A stretch of DNA of 53,959 nt from an uncultured Clostridia bacterium (GCA_904399395.1 CAJFPJ010000038.1:1-53959); one strand, 5' to 3'. Shown: positions 1 through 8,320, counted from the stretch's first letter. Notes: generated from the letters alone by a model not told the origin. Translations and numbers: made by a program.

Positions 1-50
1 AGCTGCCCCTTGATAACTTCCTCATTTAGCTGTACAATCTTCTCTGACAT
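1..50 (-). CDS. IS256-family (mutator-type) transposase, N-terminus only
   Basis: The reverse strand opens with ATG at 50, preceded by a good AAAGGAG ribosome binding site. It encodes MSEKIVQLNEEVIKGQ and then runs off the window. I recognise the LNEEVIKGQL start as typical of IS256/mutator-type transposases of Clostridia, which move an insertion sequence by cut/copy-and-paste with a DDE catalytic domain. The catalytic part lies outside the window, so intactness cannot be judged. The terminal inverted repeat of this side should lie somewhere in 50-170, but it cannot be placed without the other end. The family call rests on 16 residues. Confidence 0.6.
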   Translation of the reverse strand, partial: MSEKIVQLNEEVIKGQ

Positions 51-296
51 GGTTTGCTCTCCTTTCAGAATGGTGTGTCACGACTTCATTCTACCAGAGG
101 GCTGCAAACCATGTCTTCTTTTATCCTCTTTTCAATTTGCGAAACTTATTCTACCTTATCTATGTTGAATTATAAATATAAAAATTTAACAATAGTTTTT
201 GAAGCTTCGTAAATTTATAAATTTATAATTCAGACAATTTATTTCACAAATTTTCATATATATTGAAATTTATTACGAATCCGCTCTTTTATGATC
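51..296. other. Non-coding spacer: IS end region and AT-rich stretch
   Basis: This stretch has no convincing gene. The part to about 170 is probably the insertion sequence end upstream of its transposase. From about 170 to 285 the DNA is extremely AT-rich, with short A/T tracts, unlike the rest of the window. This may be the pre-insertion intergenic region. No clear target-site duplication can be recognised with one end only. Confidence 0.4.
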
Positions 297-351
297 TTGT
301 TTTGTCAACGTAAGCCTTCTACTTTGGAGATATAACGCTTTAGCGTTATAT
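297..351 (+). promoter_or_regulatory. Promoter and palindromic operator of the XRE regulator
   Basis: TTGTTT (297-302) and TACTTT (320-325), spaced by 17 bases, form a plausible sigma-A promoter. A perfect inverted repeat follows at 330-351: ATATAACGC, spacer TTTA, GCGTTATAT. It lies in the initial transcribed region, 20 bases before the start codon of a small HTH protein. This is the usual geometry for an autorepressor operator. That the XRE protein binds here is inferred. Confidence 0.5.
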
Positions 352-371
352 GTAAAAGGAGGTATTGCGAA

Positions 372-641
372 ATGACGTATGAAGAAGTAAGTACAATCAT
401 TGGTGAGAATCTTAAGAAATTCAGAGCTGCAATTCACCTGTCACAGTTGGCAACGGCCACCGGAATCGGAATGGCAGAGGCACATTATCGATCTTTAGAA
501 CATGGAGAAAGCAACCCGGAGTTAAAGACTTTGTGCAAGGTGTGCTGGTATTTCGGCATAGAGCTAAAGGATCTAGTTAGCCTGTGTAAAGAGCTTCCGT
601 CGGCCATTTTACATTGGAAAGAGCCGGATCAAAGAGAATGA
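372..641 (+). CDS. Small XRE-family HTH transcriptional regulator
   Basis: This is an 89-residue protein almost wholly made of a Cro/C1-type helix-turn-helix. It has the family landmarks: an N-terminal IGENLKKFR helix, a scaffold around SQLATATG, a recognition helix near AEAHYRSLEHGESNP, and PELKTLCKVCWYFGIELKDL, which corresponds to the common 'P-x-l-x-t-L-x-k-I-a-x-a-L-g-v' end. No effector domain is present, so it is probably a DNA-binding repressor acting alone. The start is supported by AAAAGGAGG eight bases upstream. The gene is a single unit: a palindrome precedes it and an intrinsic terminator follows. It lies beside an insertion sequence, so it may belong to a mobile or recently rearranged patch. 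The target other than its own promoter is unknown. Confidence 0.8.
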   Translation: MTYEEVSTIIGENLKKFRAAIHLSQLATATGIGMAEAHYRSLEHGESNPELKTLCKVCWYFGIELKDLVSLCKELPSAILHWKEPDQRE

Positions 642-651
642 TGAGCAAGAC

Positions 652-698
652 AAAAGCGCTCCCTCCAACATCCTGGAAGATGTAGGGGGAACGCTTTT
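652..698 (+). terminator. Intrinsic terminator after XRE gene
   Basis: AAAAGCGCTCCC (652-663) pairs with GGGAACGCTTTT (687-698) over 12 positions with one wobble, and is followed by T-rich sequence. It ends the XRE transcript. The A-tract on the other side could also serve the convergent LacI gene. Confidence 0.75.
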
Positions 699-718
699 CT
701 TTAGTAAAGATTATGATA

Positions 719-1720
719 TTAAAGCGGGGCGACAGAGCTTCCATGCAGAAGCTGGGTCCTCAGTTCTGCAATTCTGATTTTCTTGTTTTCCGGATCTGCA
801 AGACGCTTGAGCATCAGTTCTGCAGCAGTATCCGCAATTTTTTCTACTGGCTGAATAATCATGGTCAGAGAGGGCTGCAGAATGCCAGAGAGAAGCATAT
901 TGTCAAATCCTATTACAGAAATCTCCTCTGGAATTCGCTTGTGTAGCTCCTGAATTGCAATATAAGCTCCAAGCGTCAATTCATAATTGGTGCAGAAAAT
1001 TCCTGTAATGGTGTCGGTATTGCTGCGGGGAGTAAGGAGCGACTTTGCGGCTATATAGCCGCTCTGAAGGGTCAACTGGCAGTATTTCGCAAAGGCCTGA
1101 CCACCGGCTCCTTTCAACGTTTCGATAAATCCTTCTGAACGCAAACGCATAGTGTCCATCTCTTTAGGGCCGCAAAGAATTCCCAGCGATGTGTGCCCGT
1201 GCGAGAGAAATTCCCGGGCTGCCGTCCGTCCCGCTTCTCTGTTGTTGACAATTACAGCGTCTGTTTTAAAATCTGTTGCAAGGTGGTCAATCAGCACGAT
1301 AGGAACGTTTTGGTCTGAAATCGCCTTAAGATATGTTCCGCTCTCATCTATAGGAATGGTGATAATTCCATCCACCATTTTGTCCAGAAGAAAAGAGAGG
1401 GAGCTTTTCTCTGCGTCTTTTCTACCATTACAGGTGCAGACAATGCTTCCGTATCCATGCTTTCGCAAAGTTTCACAGACCCGTTCCATAATAGTGGAGT
1501 TAAAGGTGCTGCTTAGTTCCGGTATGAGTATACCAATAGTGCCGGAACGGCGGCTTTTGAGGCTTCTGGCAAAAGCATTGACTCTGAAATCCAGATCGCG
1601 GATGGCCTTTTCGATGGCGGAACGGTTTTCTTCTCGTAGGTGGCCGCCATTAAAATACTTCGATATGGTGGAAAGAGAAAGCCCGGTCCGTTTTTGTATA
1701 TCTTTATATGTTCCCGGCAC
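719..1720 (-). CDS. LacI-family transcriptional regulator
   Basis: The product is 333 residues when started at GTG 1720, which has AAAGGAGG upstream. A longer frame exists but would run into the fucosidase gene. Residues 1-60 are a LacI helix-turn-helix (YKDIQKRTGLSLSTISKYFNG) and hinge; from about 60 onwards there is a periplasmic-binding-protein-like sugar sensor domain (TIGILIPELSS, VDGIITIP, VIGFDNMLLSG). The gene starts 43 bases after the fucosidase stop on the same strand, so the two form an operon. A perfect 18-bp LacI-type palindrome lies at the operon promoter, so autoregulated control of the fucosidase by a sugar such as L-fucose is the natural inference. The inducer cannot be read from sequence. 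Confidence 0.9.
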   Translation of the reverse strand: MPGTYKDIQKRTGLSLSTISKYFNGGHLREENRSAIEKAIRDLDFRVNAFARSLKSRRSGTIGILIPELSSTFNSTIMERVCETLRKHGYGSIVCTCNGRKDAEKSSLSFLLDKMVDGIITIPIDESGTYLKAISDQNVPIVLIDHLATDFKTDAVIVNNREAGRTAAREFLSHGHTSLGILCGPKEMDTMRLRSEGFIETLKGAGGQAFAKYCQLTLQSGYIAAKSLLTPRSNTDTITGIFCTNYELTLGAYIAIQELHKRIPEEISVIGFDNMLLSGILQPSLTMIIQPVEKIADTAAELMLKRLADPENKKIRIAELRTQLLHGSSVAPL

Positions 1721-1763
1721 AGGTATCCTCCTTTCGCCGGAAGATCGGCTGGGTCCTTCGAAA

Positions 1764-3239
1764 TCATTCCAGCGTGATTTTGAAGACAACAGGCTTATCG
1801 CTCTTAATGGTATCCGTGTGAATATGGAGACCATTCTCATCGCGTTTCCAGGATGGCTGTTCATCAAATCCGAGAGCCTTTACATCTTTAATGATCCCGT
1901 GGAAAAGAGGAAGATGGGAAGCATCCCGCTCAGCCAAAGAAGTTAGATTTATGCTGCTACCCTCGGCATAATTGAGAACAATAGCATAAAGATAGCCGTT
2001 ATTCATGGTGTAGCGGATATCTTCTTTTGTAAATACTTTATCCAGTGTATCGGTAAACTGACCTTCCTGGATTTTGGTGGGGCCTTCGGCAGCTACACGC
2101 CAGGGTCGGGAACCATAGATGGCTTCGCCGTTTATCTGCATCCATTGGCCGATTTCGGTGAGAACCTGCCGGTCTTCCTCTGAAAAGCTTCCGTCAGCCT
2201 TGGGGCCCACATTCAGAAGCAGAGTGCCGTTTTTGCTGACGATATCTACCAAGTCGCAGAGAATGTCCTTTGCTTTTTTGAAATCATTGTTTTCTGTATA
2301 GCACCAGCTGTTTTTAGCGATGGCTGTATCCGTCTGCCAGAAGAATGGCTGTGTATCGGCAAACTGCCCTCGCTCTATATCCACTACAGCGCAACCAAAA
2401 TCGAACGCATCGTGTTTATAATTGATGACTACCTCTTCGCCCCATTCAAGGGCGCGGTTATAATAATAGGCGGCAAATTTTCGCAGATATGGCCTTACAG
2501 CATGATGCTGGATCCACCAATCAAAATAAACGATCCTGGGGCGGTAGCGGTCTACGATCTCACAGCAGCGCAAAAGCCAATCCTCCAAAAATTCCCTGGT
2601 AGGTTCCGGCTTTGAAAAAAGATCGTGATGAGATTCCGGTTCCTTTTCAGCCGGCCAGTAAAAGTCGCCGCATTTCATAGGATCTTTAATATCACTGTCA
2701 AATTCTTTGCCGTGGCCCATAAAGAACCAGTGTTCCACCCGGTGAGAGGATGCGCCAGTAATCATTCCCCGTTTTTCAAAAGCAGTTTCCAGTTCACCTA
2801 AGACATCGCGTTTTGGTCCCATTTCATAGGCATTCCAATGGGATAGTTCGCTTTTATACATTTGGAAGCCGTCGTGATGTTCGGCTACGGGAACAACATA
2901 TTTGGCGCCCGCCTGTTGGAAGAGATCCGCCCATGCCTCTGGGTCGAATTTTTCCGCCTTAAACATAGGAATAAAATCCTTATACCCAAAATCCTTATGG
3001 GGGCCATATGTTTCAATATGATGCTTATATTCCGGTGATCCTTGGATATACATATTGCGGGAATACCACTCGCTTCCAAAAGCGGGTACAGAATATACAC
3101 CCCAGTGAATGAAAATTCCCAGCTTTGTATCCTTATACCATTCCGGAATACGGTATTGGGAAAGAGATTCCCAGGTGTCCTGATATTTTCCGTTTTTGAT
3201 TATCCGGTCAATTTCTTTCAGGTAAGCGGATTTTTCCAT
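1764..3239 (-). CDS. Alpha-L-fucosidase, glycoside hydrolase family 29
   Basis: This is a 491-residue GH29 enzyme that would remove alpha-linked L-fucose from glycans with retention of configuration. Family marks: WYKDTKLGIFIHWGVYSVPAF near residue 34, AKYVVPVAEHHDGF near 112, and PRIVYFDWW, whose Asp240 matches the usual catalytic nucleophile. TLLLNVGPKADGS marks the end of the catalytic barrel, and a beta-rich C-terminal domain follows. No signal peptide is present, so it should act on imported oligosaccharides in the cytoplasm. The start at ATG 3239 is supported by AAGGAG; an in-frame upstream extension has no binding site and crosses the promoter. It is transcribed together with the downstream LacI regulator. 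No fucose transporter or fucose pathway gene lies in the window. Confidence 0.92.
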   Translation of the reverse strand: MEKSAYLKEIDRIIKNGKYQDTWESLSQYRIPEWYKDTKLGIFIHWGVYSVPAFGSEWYSRNMYIQGSPEYKHHIETYGPHKDFGYKDFIPMFKAEKFDPEAWADLFQQAGAKYVVPVAEHHDGFQMYKSELSHWNAYEMGPKRDVLGELETAFEKRGMITGASSHRVEHWFFMGHGKEFDSDIKDPMKCGDFYWPAEKEPESHHDLFSKPEPTREFLEDWLLRCCEIVDRYRPRIVYFDWWIQHHAVRPYLRKFAAYYYNRALEWGEEVVINYKHDAFDFGCAVVDIERGQFADTQPFFWQTDTAIAKNSWCYTENNDFKKAKDILCDLVDIVSKNGTLLLNVGPKADGSFSEEDRQVLTEIGQWMQINGEAIYGSRPWRVAAEGPTKIQEGQFTDTLDKVFTKEDIRYTMNNGYLYAIVLNYAEGSSINLTSLAERDASHLPLFHGIIKDVKALGFDEQPSWKRDENGLHIHTDTIKSDKPVVFKITLE

Positions 3240-3273
3240 ACTGATTCTCCTTGTCGTTAATTTAGAAGATATA

Positions 3274-3328
3274 AAACGAAACGTTTCGTTTATGAGATCA
3301 GTATACTGCATTTTCCAGAAGCAATCAA
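3274..3328 (-). promoter_or_regulatory. Fucosidase operon promoter with LacI-type operator
   Basis: On the minus strand TTGATT (3328-3323), a 17-base spacer and TATACT (3305-3300) form a near-consensus promoter. Just downstream, the perfect palindrome AAACGAAACGTTTCGTTT (3274-3291) has the CG-centred form of LacI-family operators. Its position over the start of transcription fits repression by the LacI protein of the same operon. CcpA binding is an alternative, since cre sites have a related core. Confidence 0.8.
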
Positions 3329-3548
3329 GAAAAATTCTGCGGTTCCAAAAAATCTTTTGATAAAGGGACCATAACGCCACAGAGATTTTTATGGATATAG
3401 AGCTTCGGGCAGATTCTTCGCAACCAAAAGTTCTCTTCAGAAACTCCAGTGGAGAATGAAACCAACACAGGAAAAAATGAATGTAAATCTATATAAAAAA
3501 TCAATTTAAAAACTATGCTATTTTTATAATGCGCTTTTTTTCGAATAC

Positions 3549-3577
3549 TTGACTTCCGGGAGTGATCCTGCTAAAAT
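3549..3577 (+). promoter_or_regulatory. Sigma-A promoter upstream of carB
   Basis: TTGACT (3549-3554), 17 bases, TAAAAT (3572-3577). It is about 300 bases upstream of carB, and an intrinsic terminator stands between the two, so it drives either a regulated leader or a separate small RNA. Confidence 0.65.
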
Positions 3578-3583
3578 AGATCA

Positions 3584-3771
3584 GAAAGAAGCGAGGTCGA
3601 AAAAGGTTGATTAACAGCTGAATCGACCAGATTTTTGGATGCTGTGCGGAACTGGAAAATTCTCTCGTTTTCCAGTGGTAGCGGATGCTGTTCTGCAGGT
3701 ATTCAGAAGAAGTGAGGGCTGAATCTCCCCGGGAAACTCAAAGAGAGACGGAATTTCCGTCTCTCTTTTTT
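3584..3771 (+). ncRNA. Candidate structured leader or small RNA upstream of carB
   Basis: A transcript from the 3549 promoter would end at the terminator at 3741-3771, giving about 190 nt with no convincing reading frame. Hairpins visible in order: GGTTGATT/AATCGACC (3605-3628, one wobble), CTGGAAAA/TTTTCCAG (3652-3675) and ATTCAG/CTGAAT (3701-3724). GGATGCTGT occurs twice (3637 and 3683) as a direct repeat around the middle hairpin. It could be an attenuator of carB or an independent RNA. I could not match it to a known class. A PyrR site was considered, but the conserved loop is not present. Confidence 0.35.
3741..3771 (+). terminator. Intrinsic terminator or attenuator before carB
   Basis: The 11-bp stem AAGAGAGACGG/CCGTCTCTCTT (3741-3751 and 3757-3767) is followed by TTTTTT. 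It lies 102 bases ahead of the carB start in the same direction, so it may act as a conditional attenuator. Confidence 0.8.
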
Positions 3772-3873
3772 AGAGCCTTCCTGCAGATACAAATACTCCT
3801 TCTTCCGTGATATGAGAGCCTGGGCCATTTGTTCGGGCGAGCAGGCAAATAAAAAGGATTGTGAGGAAAAAGT

Positions 3874-6800
3874 ATGAAGAGAAACGATATTCACAAAGTA
3901 CTGATTATTGGTTCCGGCCCCATCATTATCGGCCAAGCCTGTGAATTCGATTATTCTGGAACACAGGCGTGCAAGGCCCTGAAGAATCTTGGGTATGAAA
4001 TAGTGTTGGTAAACTCCAATCCTGCCACGATCATGACCGACCCGGAAACGGCTGACGTGACCTATATTGAGCCTTTGAATGTAGAGCGTCTTTCCCAGAT
4101 CATCGAAAAAGAGCGCCCGGACGCTCTTCTTCCCAATTTGGGCGGTCAGTCGGGTCTCAACCTGTGCTCTGAGCTGGCTAAGGCCGGCGTGCTGGAAAAA
4201 TACAATGTGAAGGTCATTGGGGTACAGGTGGATGCTATCGAGCGTGGCGAGGATCGCATGGAATTTAAGGAGACCATGCAGGAACTGGGCATCGAAATGG
4301 CCCGCAGTGAAATTGCCACAACGGTGGAAGAGGCTCTTGCCATTGCCGATAAGCTGGGATATCCTGTCGTTCTGCGTCCTGCCTATACCATGGGTGGTGC
4401 TGGCGGCGGCCTTGTGTATAATGTGGATGAACTCAAGACAGTGTGCGCCCGTGGTTTGCAGGCCAGCCTTGTGGGGCAGGTCCTGGTGGAAGAATCTATT
4501 CTGGGCTGGGAAGAACTGGAGCTGGAAGTTGTCCGTGATGCTAAGGGCAACATGATTACCGTTTGCTTTATTGAAAATATTGATCCTCTGGGTGTGCATA
4601 CAGGTGACTCTTTCTGTTCCGCACCGATGCTGACGATTTCGGAAGAGGTGCAGAAGCGTTTGCAGGATCAGGCCTATCGTATTGTGGAAAAGGTAGGCGT
4701 CATTGGCGGCACAAACGTGCAGTTTGCCCATGATCCGGTTTCCGACCGCATTTTGGTTATTGAGATCAATCCTCGTACTTCCCGTTCCTCTGCGCTGGCC
4801 TCCAAGGCTACCGGTTTCCCAATTGCCCTGGTATCTGCTATGCTGGCCTGCGGCCTGACGCTGGACGAGATTCCCTGCGGTAAATACGGAACGCTGGATA
4901 AATACGTTCCCGGCGGCGATTACATTGTAATCAAATTTGCCCGTTGGGCCTTTGAAAAGTTCAAGGGCGTAGAGGATAAGCTGGGCACTCAGATGCGCGC
5001 CGTAGGCGAGGTCATGAGTATCGGCAAGACCTATAAGGAGGCCTTCCAGAAAGCGATCCGCAGCCTGGAAAACGGCCGGTATGGCTTGGGATTTGTAAAT
5101 GGTTACGCGGATATGAGCAAGGAAGAGCTTCTGAAACTGCTCTATACACCTACCAGTAATCGTCAGTTCATCATGTATGAGGCACTGCGTAAGGGCGCCA
5201 CAGTGGAAGAACTCTATGAACTGACAAAGATTAAACAGTATTTTATTGAACAGATGAAGGAATTGGTGGAGGAAGAAGAGAAGATTCTTTCCTATAAAGG
5301 GAAAATGCTTCCTGCCGATATGCTTAAAACTGCTAAGCTGGATGGTTTTGCCGACCGCTACCTTTCGAAGCTTCTGGAGATCCCAGAGGAAGATATTCGG
5401 GCTGAGCGCGAAAAACTCGGCATCGTGGAGGCCTGGGAGGGCGTTCACGTCAGCAGCACCAAGGATTCTGCCTATTATTACTCCAGCTATCATATGGAGG
5501 ATAAGAGCCCTGCAAGCTCCAACAAAAATAAAATCATGATTCTGGGCGGTGGCCCCAACCGTATCGGACAGGGGATTGAGTTCGATTATTGCTGCGTTCA
5601 TGCGGCAAAGGCCCTGAAGAAGCTGGGCTTTGAGACGATCATTGTGAATTGCAACCCGGAGACGGTTTCCACCGATTATGACACCTCGGATAAGCTCTAT
5701 TTTGAGCCTCTTACCATGGAAGATGTGCTCAGTATCTACCATAAAGAGAAGCCTCTGGGCGTAATCGCTCAGTTTGGCGGCCAGACCCCTCTGAATCTGG
5801 CTGCAGGCTTGAAAAAGGCCGGGGTCAATATTCTCGGCACCACGCCCGAGACTATTGACCTTGCAGAGGATCGGGATCTGTTCCGCGCCATGATGGAAAA
5901 GCTGGAAATTCCCATGCCGGAATCGGGAATGGCTGTAACGGTAGAAGACGCTCTTTCTATCGCCCATACCATCGGGTATCCTTTGATGGTTCGGCCCTCC
6001 TATGTGCTGGGCGGACGCGGCATGGAGGTAGTCCATGATGACGACGACATGACCTTCTATATGAATGCCGCAGTAGGCGTTACACCGGACAGACCCATTC
6101 TGATCGACCGCTTCCTCCATCATGCCACAGAGTGTGAAGCCGATGCCATCAGCGATGGGGAGAATGTATTTGTTCCCTCTGTGATGGAGCATATCGAGCT
6201 TGCGGGCATTCATTCCGGTGACTCTGCCTGCATCCTGCCTCCCAAAGGACTGACGGACGAGCAGATTGCCACCATTAAGGAATATACCCGCCGCATCGCC
6301 AAGGAAATGCATGTGGTGGGCCTGATGAACATGCAGTACGCTATTGAAGATGGTAAGGTGTATGTGATCGAGGCTAATCCGAGAGCTTCCCGTACTGTCC
6401 CCCTGGTATCCAAGGTTTGCAATATCCAGATGGTGCAGATTGCCACCGATATTATGACCTCACAGTATACGGGCAGGCCTTCTCCCGTTCCCGCACTGAA
6501 AGAAAAGAAATTTGCTCATTATGGGGTAAAAGAAGCGGTGTTCCCCTTTAATATGTTCCCAGAGGTAGATCCTGTTCTGGGGCCGGAGATGCGCTCCACG
6601 GGCGAAGTGCTGGGAATTTCCTCGGATTTCGGTGAGGCTTTCTATAAGGCTCAGGAAGCTACCCAGACGAAGCTGCCTCTTTCCGGCTCTGTTCTGATCA
6701 GTATCAACGATCGGGATAAGGCTGAACTGGAGACAGTAGCCAGAGGTTTCCACGAATGCGGTTTTGAGATTTATGCTACCAGCGGAACCTATACTGCTAT

Positions 6801-7098
6801 CACAAAACTGGGGATTCCTGCTAAGAAAGTTTCCAAGATCGCTGAGGGTCGGCCCAACGTTCTGGATGTAATCACCAATCGGGAAGTTTCCGTTATCGTG
6901 AATACCCCCATTGGCAAGAAGGGTGCTACGGATGACAGTTATATCCGTAAGGCCGCTATTAAAAGCAAGATTCCGTATATCACCACAATGGCTGCTGCAA
7001 AGGCCACAGTGGAAGGAATCCGCGATGCAAAACGTGCGGGTAAGCTTCCTGTAAAATCTCTGCAGGAGTATCACGCTCAGATTACCGATAAGGAATAA
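3874..7098 (+). CDS. carB: Carbamoyl-phosphate synthase large subunit
   Basis: This is a full-length 1074-residue CarB, which makes carbamoyl phosphate from bicarbonate, ammonia and two ATP for pyrimidine and arginine synthesis. The two homologous halves are clear: the first begins KVLIIGSGPIIIGQACEFDYSG (about residue 8) and the second IMILGGGPNRIGQGIEFDYCC (about 555). Each has an ATP-grasp domain with GGQ(S/T)xLNL and PRAS/PRTSRSS-type motifs. The last about 140 residues form the MGS-like allosteric domain (SGSVLISINDRDKAELE onwards). GAGGA before ATG 3874 supports the start. The small subunit carA is not adjacent, which is unusual, since carA and carB are normally an operon. The gene is bracketed by terminators, so it is transcribed alone, probably with leader control. 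Confidence 0.97.
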   Translation: MKRNDIHKVLIIGSGPIIIGQACEFDYSGTQACKALKNLGYEIVLVNSNPATIMTDPETADVTYIEPLNVERLSQIIEKERPDALLPNLGGQSGLNLCSELAKAGVLEKYNVKVIGVQVDAIERGEDRMEFKETMQELGIEMARSEIATTVEEALAIADKLGYPVVLRPAYTMGGAGGGLVYNVDELKTVCARGLQASLVGQVLVEESILGWEELELEVVRDAKGNMITVCFIENIDPLGVHTGDSFCSAPMLTISEEVQKRLQDQAYRIVEKVGVIGGTNVQFAHDPVSDRILVIEINPRTSRSSALASKATGFPIALVSAMLACGLTLDEIPCGKYGTLDKYVPGGDYIVIKFARWAFEKFKGVEDKLGTQMRAVGEVMSIGKTYKEAFQKAIRSLENGRYGLGFVNGYADMSKEELLKLLYTPTSNRQFIMYEALRKGATVEELYELTKIKQYFIEQMKELVEEEEKILSYKGKMLPADMLKTAKLDGFADRYLSKLLEIPEEDIRAEREKLGIVEAWEGVHVSSTKDSAYYYSSYHMEDKSPASSNKNKIMILGGGPNRIGQGIEFDYCCVHAAKALKKLGFETIIVNCNPETVSTDYDTSDKLYFEPLTMEDVLSIYHKEKPLGVIAQFGGQTPLNLAAGLKKAGVNILGTTPETIDLAEDRDLFRAMMEKLEIPMPESGMAVTVEDALSIAHTIGYPLMVRPSYVLGGRGMEVVHDDDDMTFYMNAAVGVTPDRPILIDRFLHHATECEADAISDGENVFVPSVMEHIELAGIHSGDSACILPPKGLTDEQIATIKEYTRRIAKEMHVVGLMNMQYAIEDGKVYVIEANPRASRTVPLVSKVCNIQMVQIATDIMTSQYTGRPSPVPALKEKKFAHYGVKEAVFPFNMFPEVDPVLGPEMRSTGEVLGISSDFGEAFYKAQEATQTKLPLSGSVLISINDRDKAELETVARGFHECGFEIYATSGTYTAITKLGIPAKKVSKIAEGRPNVLDVITNREVSVIVNTPIGKKGATDDSYIRKAAIKSKIPYITTMAAAKATVEGIRDAKRAGKLPVKSLQEYHAQITDKE

Positions 7099-7148
7099 AA
7101 GTTTTTGCAGGGTTTTCCTTAATGGGGATGTAAAGTTCTCTGTAACAC

Positions 7149-7192
7149 AAAAAAGCGCTTTGCTGGTAGAAAAAACCAGCAGGCGCTTTTTA
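7149..7192 (+). terminator. Intrinsic terminator after carB
   Basis: A long two-part stem: AAAAAGCGC with GCGCTTTTT and an inner TGCTGGT with ACCAGCA, followed by T-rich sequence. Confidence 0.9.
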
Positions 7193-7221
7193 TTTAGCTG
7201 CTTTTAGTGCACAAAAAGAAA

Positions 7222-7295
7222 CTATGAATATTCATAGGCAGAATATAGGCCAGAAGAAATCGTATGTTGTTTCCTATGGCAATCTGTGATACTCT
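7222..7295 (+). promoter_or_regulatory. Palindrome and promoter upstream of the AraC regulator
   Basis: A perfect 16-bp palindrome CTATGAATATTCATAG lies at 7222-7237. TTGTTT (7267-7272), 17 bases, TACTCT (7290-7295) makes a moderate promoter with the TGTGATA extended -10 form seen elsewhere in the window. The palindrome, upstream of -35, could be an activator or repressor site. Which protein binds is unknown. Confidence 0.4.
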
Positions 7296-7336
7296 TAACT
7301 TAGAAGACAGTAGAGCAGTGGACGGAGGGGGAATAT

Positions 7337-8308
7337 ATGAACGCCCAGCTTCTGGAAAAACTTCGCAGGGTGACAGAAGAGGAAAAGAAAATTCTGGCGG
7401 GAAGCCATCAAGTACAAAAGAATCTCTATACAGCTGCTACGGATTTCACAGTGGATTGCGAAAAGATGATGAGCAGGGGGACGCTTTTTGATATCCGCAC
7501 GCATACGAGGTTTATCCGTTTTCCCAAGCACAGGCATAACTATATAGAAATTATGTATATGTGCGAAGGTTCCACGACCCATATCATAAACGGTACAGAA
7601 AGAGTTGTGCTGGAAAAAGGAGATCTTTTGTTTCTGCACCAGACCTGCTTCCATGAAATAGAGGCTGCCGGAGAAAACGATATTGGGGTCAATTTTATTG
7701 TGCTGCCAGAATTTTTTCACACAGCCTTCGACATGATGGATGAGGAAAATGTTCTAAGCAATTTCATTATCAGCAGCCTTACTGGGGATGGTCGCCAGTG
7801 CCAATATCTTCATTTTCGAGTGGCAGAGATTCTTCCCATCCAGAACCTTATCGAAAATATGGTCTGGTCCATTGAAAATCAGCACCGGAATGAGACGCGC
7901 ATCAATCGGGTTACTATGGGCCTTGTTTTTCTGCAGCTTTTGGAGCATACAGACCGCATTGCCTCTGGAAGTTCTTTGGCTCAGCTTTCCCAGGCCATGG
8001 CAGTGAGAGCCCTTCGCTATGTGGAAGAGCATTATACAGACGGCACTTTGACAGAGCTTGCAGAAAGGGAACACCAATCCTTATATCAGATGAGCCGCTA
8101 TATAAAGGCTGAGACGGGCTATACCTTTAAAGAGATCTTGCAAATGAAACGCTTTCAGGTGGCCTGTTCGCTTTTGAAAACATCAAAACTTTCTGTTTCT
8201 GACATCATAACTATGGTGGGCTACGACAACACCAGCTATTTTTACAGAAAGTTTCAGGAAAAGTATCATATGAGCCCTCGGCAGTACCGTTTAGAAGAGA
8301 AATCATAA
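7337..8308 (+). CDS. AraC-family transcriptional regulator, probably of rhamnose genes
   Basis: This 323-residue protein has an N-terminal cupin-like sensor (about 60-150; FPKHRHNYIEIMYMCEG and VLEKGDLLFLHQTCFHEIE) and a C-terminal AraC double helix-turn-helix (about 225-320; ALRYVEEHYTDGTLTELAE, and SVSDIITMVGYDNTSYFYRKFQEKYHMSPRQYR). Proteins of this shape sense a sugar or signal through the cupin and activate neighbouring catabolic genes. GGAGGGG supports the ATG. It lies directly before rhaB-rhaA-rhaD on the same strand, separated by a terminator, so control of rhamnose use, as by RhaR/RhaS, is inferred from position. The ligand is not proven. Confidence 0.88.
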   Translation: MNAQLLEKLRRVTEEEKKILAGSHQVQKNLYTAATDFTVDCEKMMSRGTLFDIRTHTRFIRFPKHRHNYIEIMYMCEGSTTHIINGTERVVLEKGDLLFLHQTCFHEIEAAGENDIGVNFIVLPEFFHTAFDMMDEENVLSNFIISSLTGDGRQCQYLHFRVAEILPIQNLIENMVWSIENQHRNETRINRVTMGLVFLQLLEHTDRIASGSSLAQLSQAMAVRALRYVEEHYTDGTLTELAEREHQSLYQMSRYIKAETGYTFKEILQMKRFQVACSLLKTSKLSVSDIITMVGYDNTSYFYRKFQEKYHMSPRQYRLEEKS

Positions 8309-8320
8309 AAGCTGCAAATA

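Noticed and set aside
3701-3724. PyrR-binding loop in the carB leader
   Set aside because: A GTGAGG piece in the loop recalls the PyrR consensus, but the preceding CC pair and the flanking purine bulge are missing, so I do not call it a PyrR site.
3584-3771. 6S RNA
   Set aside because: The length is right, but the 5' and 3' ends do not pair into the long closing helix with a central bubble that defines 6S RNA.
3703-6312. An 869-codon open frame on the minus strand opposite carB
   Set aside because: It is the antisense shadow of a highly conserved gene. It has low-complexity His/Gln-rich composition, no domain and no ribosome binding site, and it would cross the upstream terminator.
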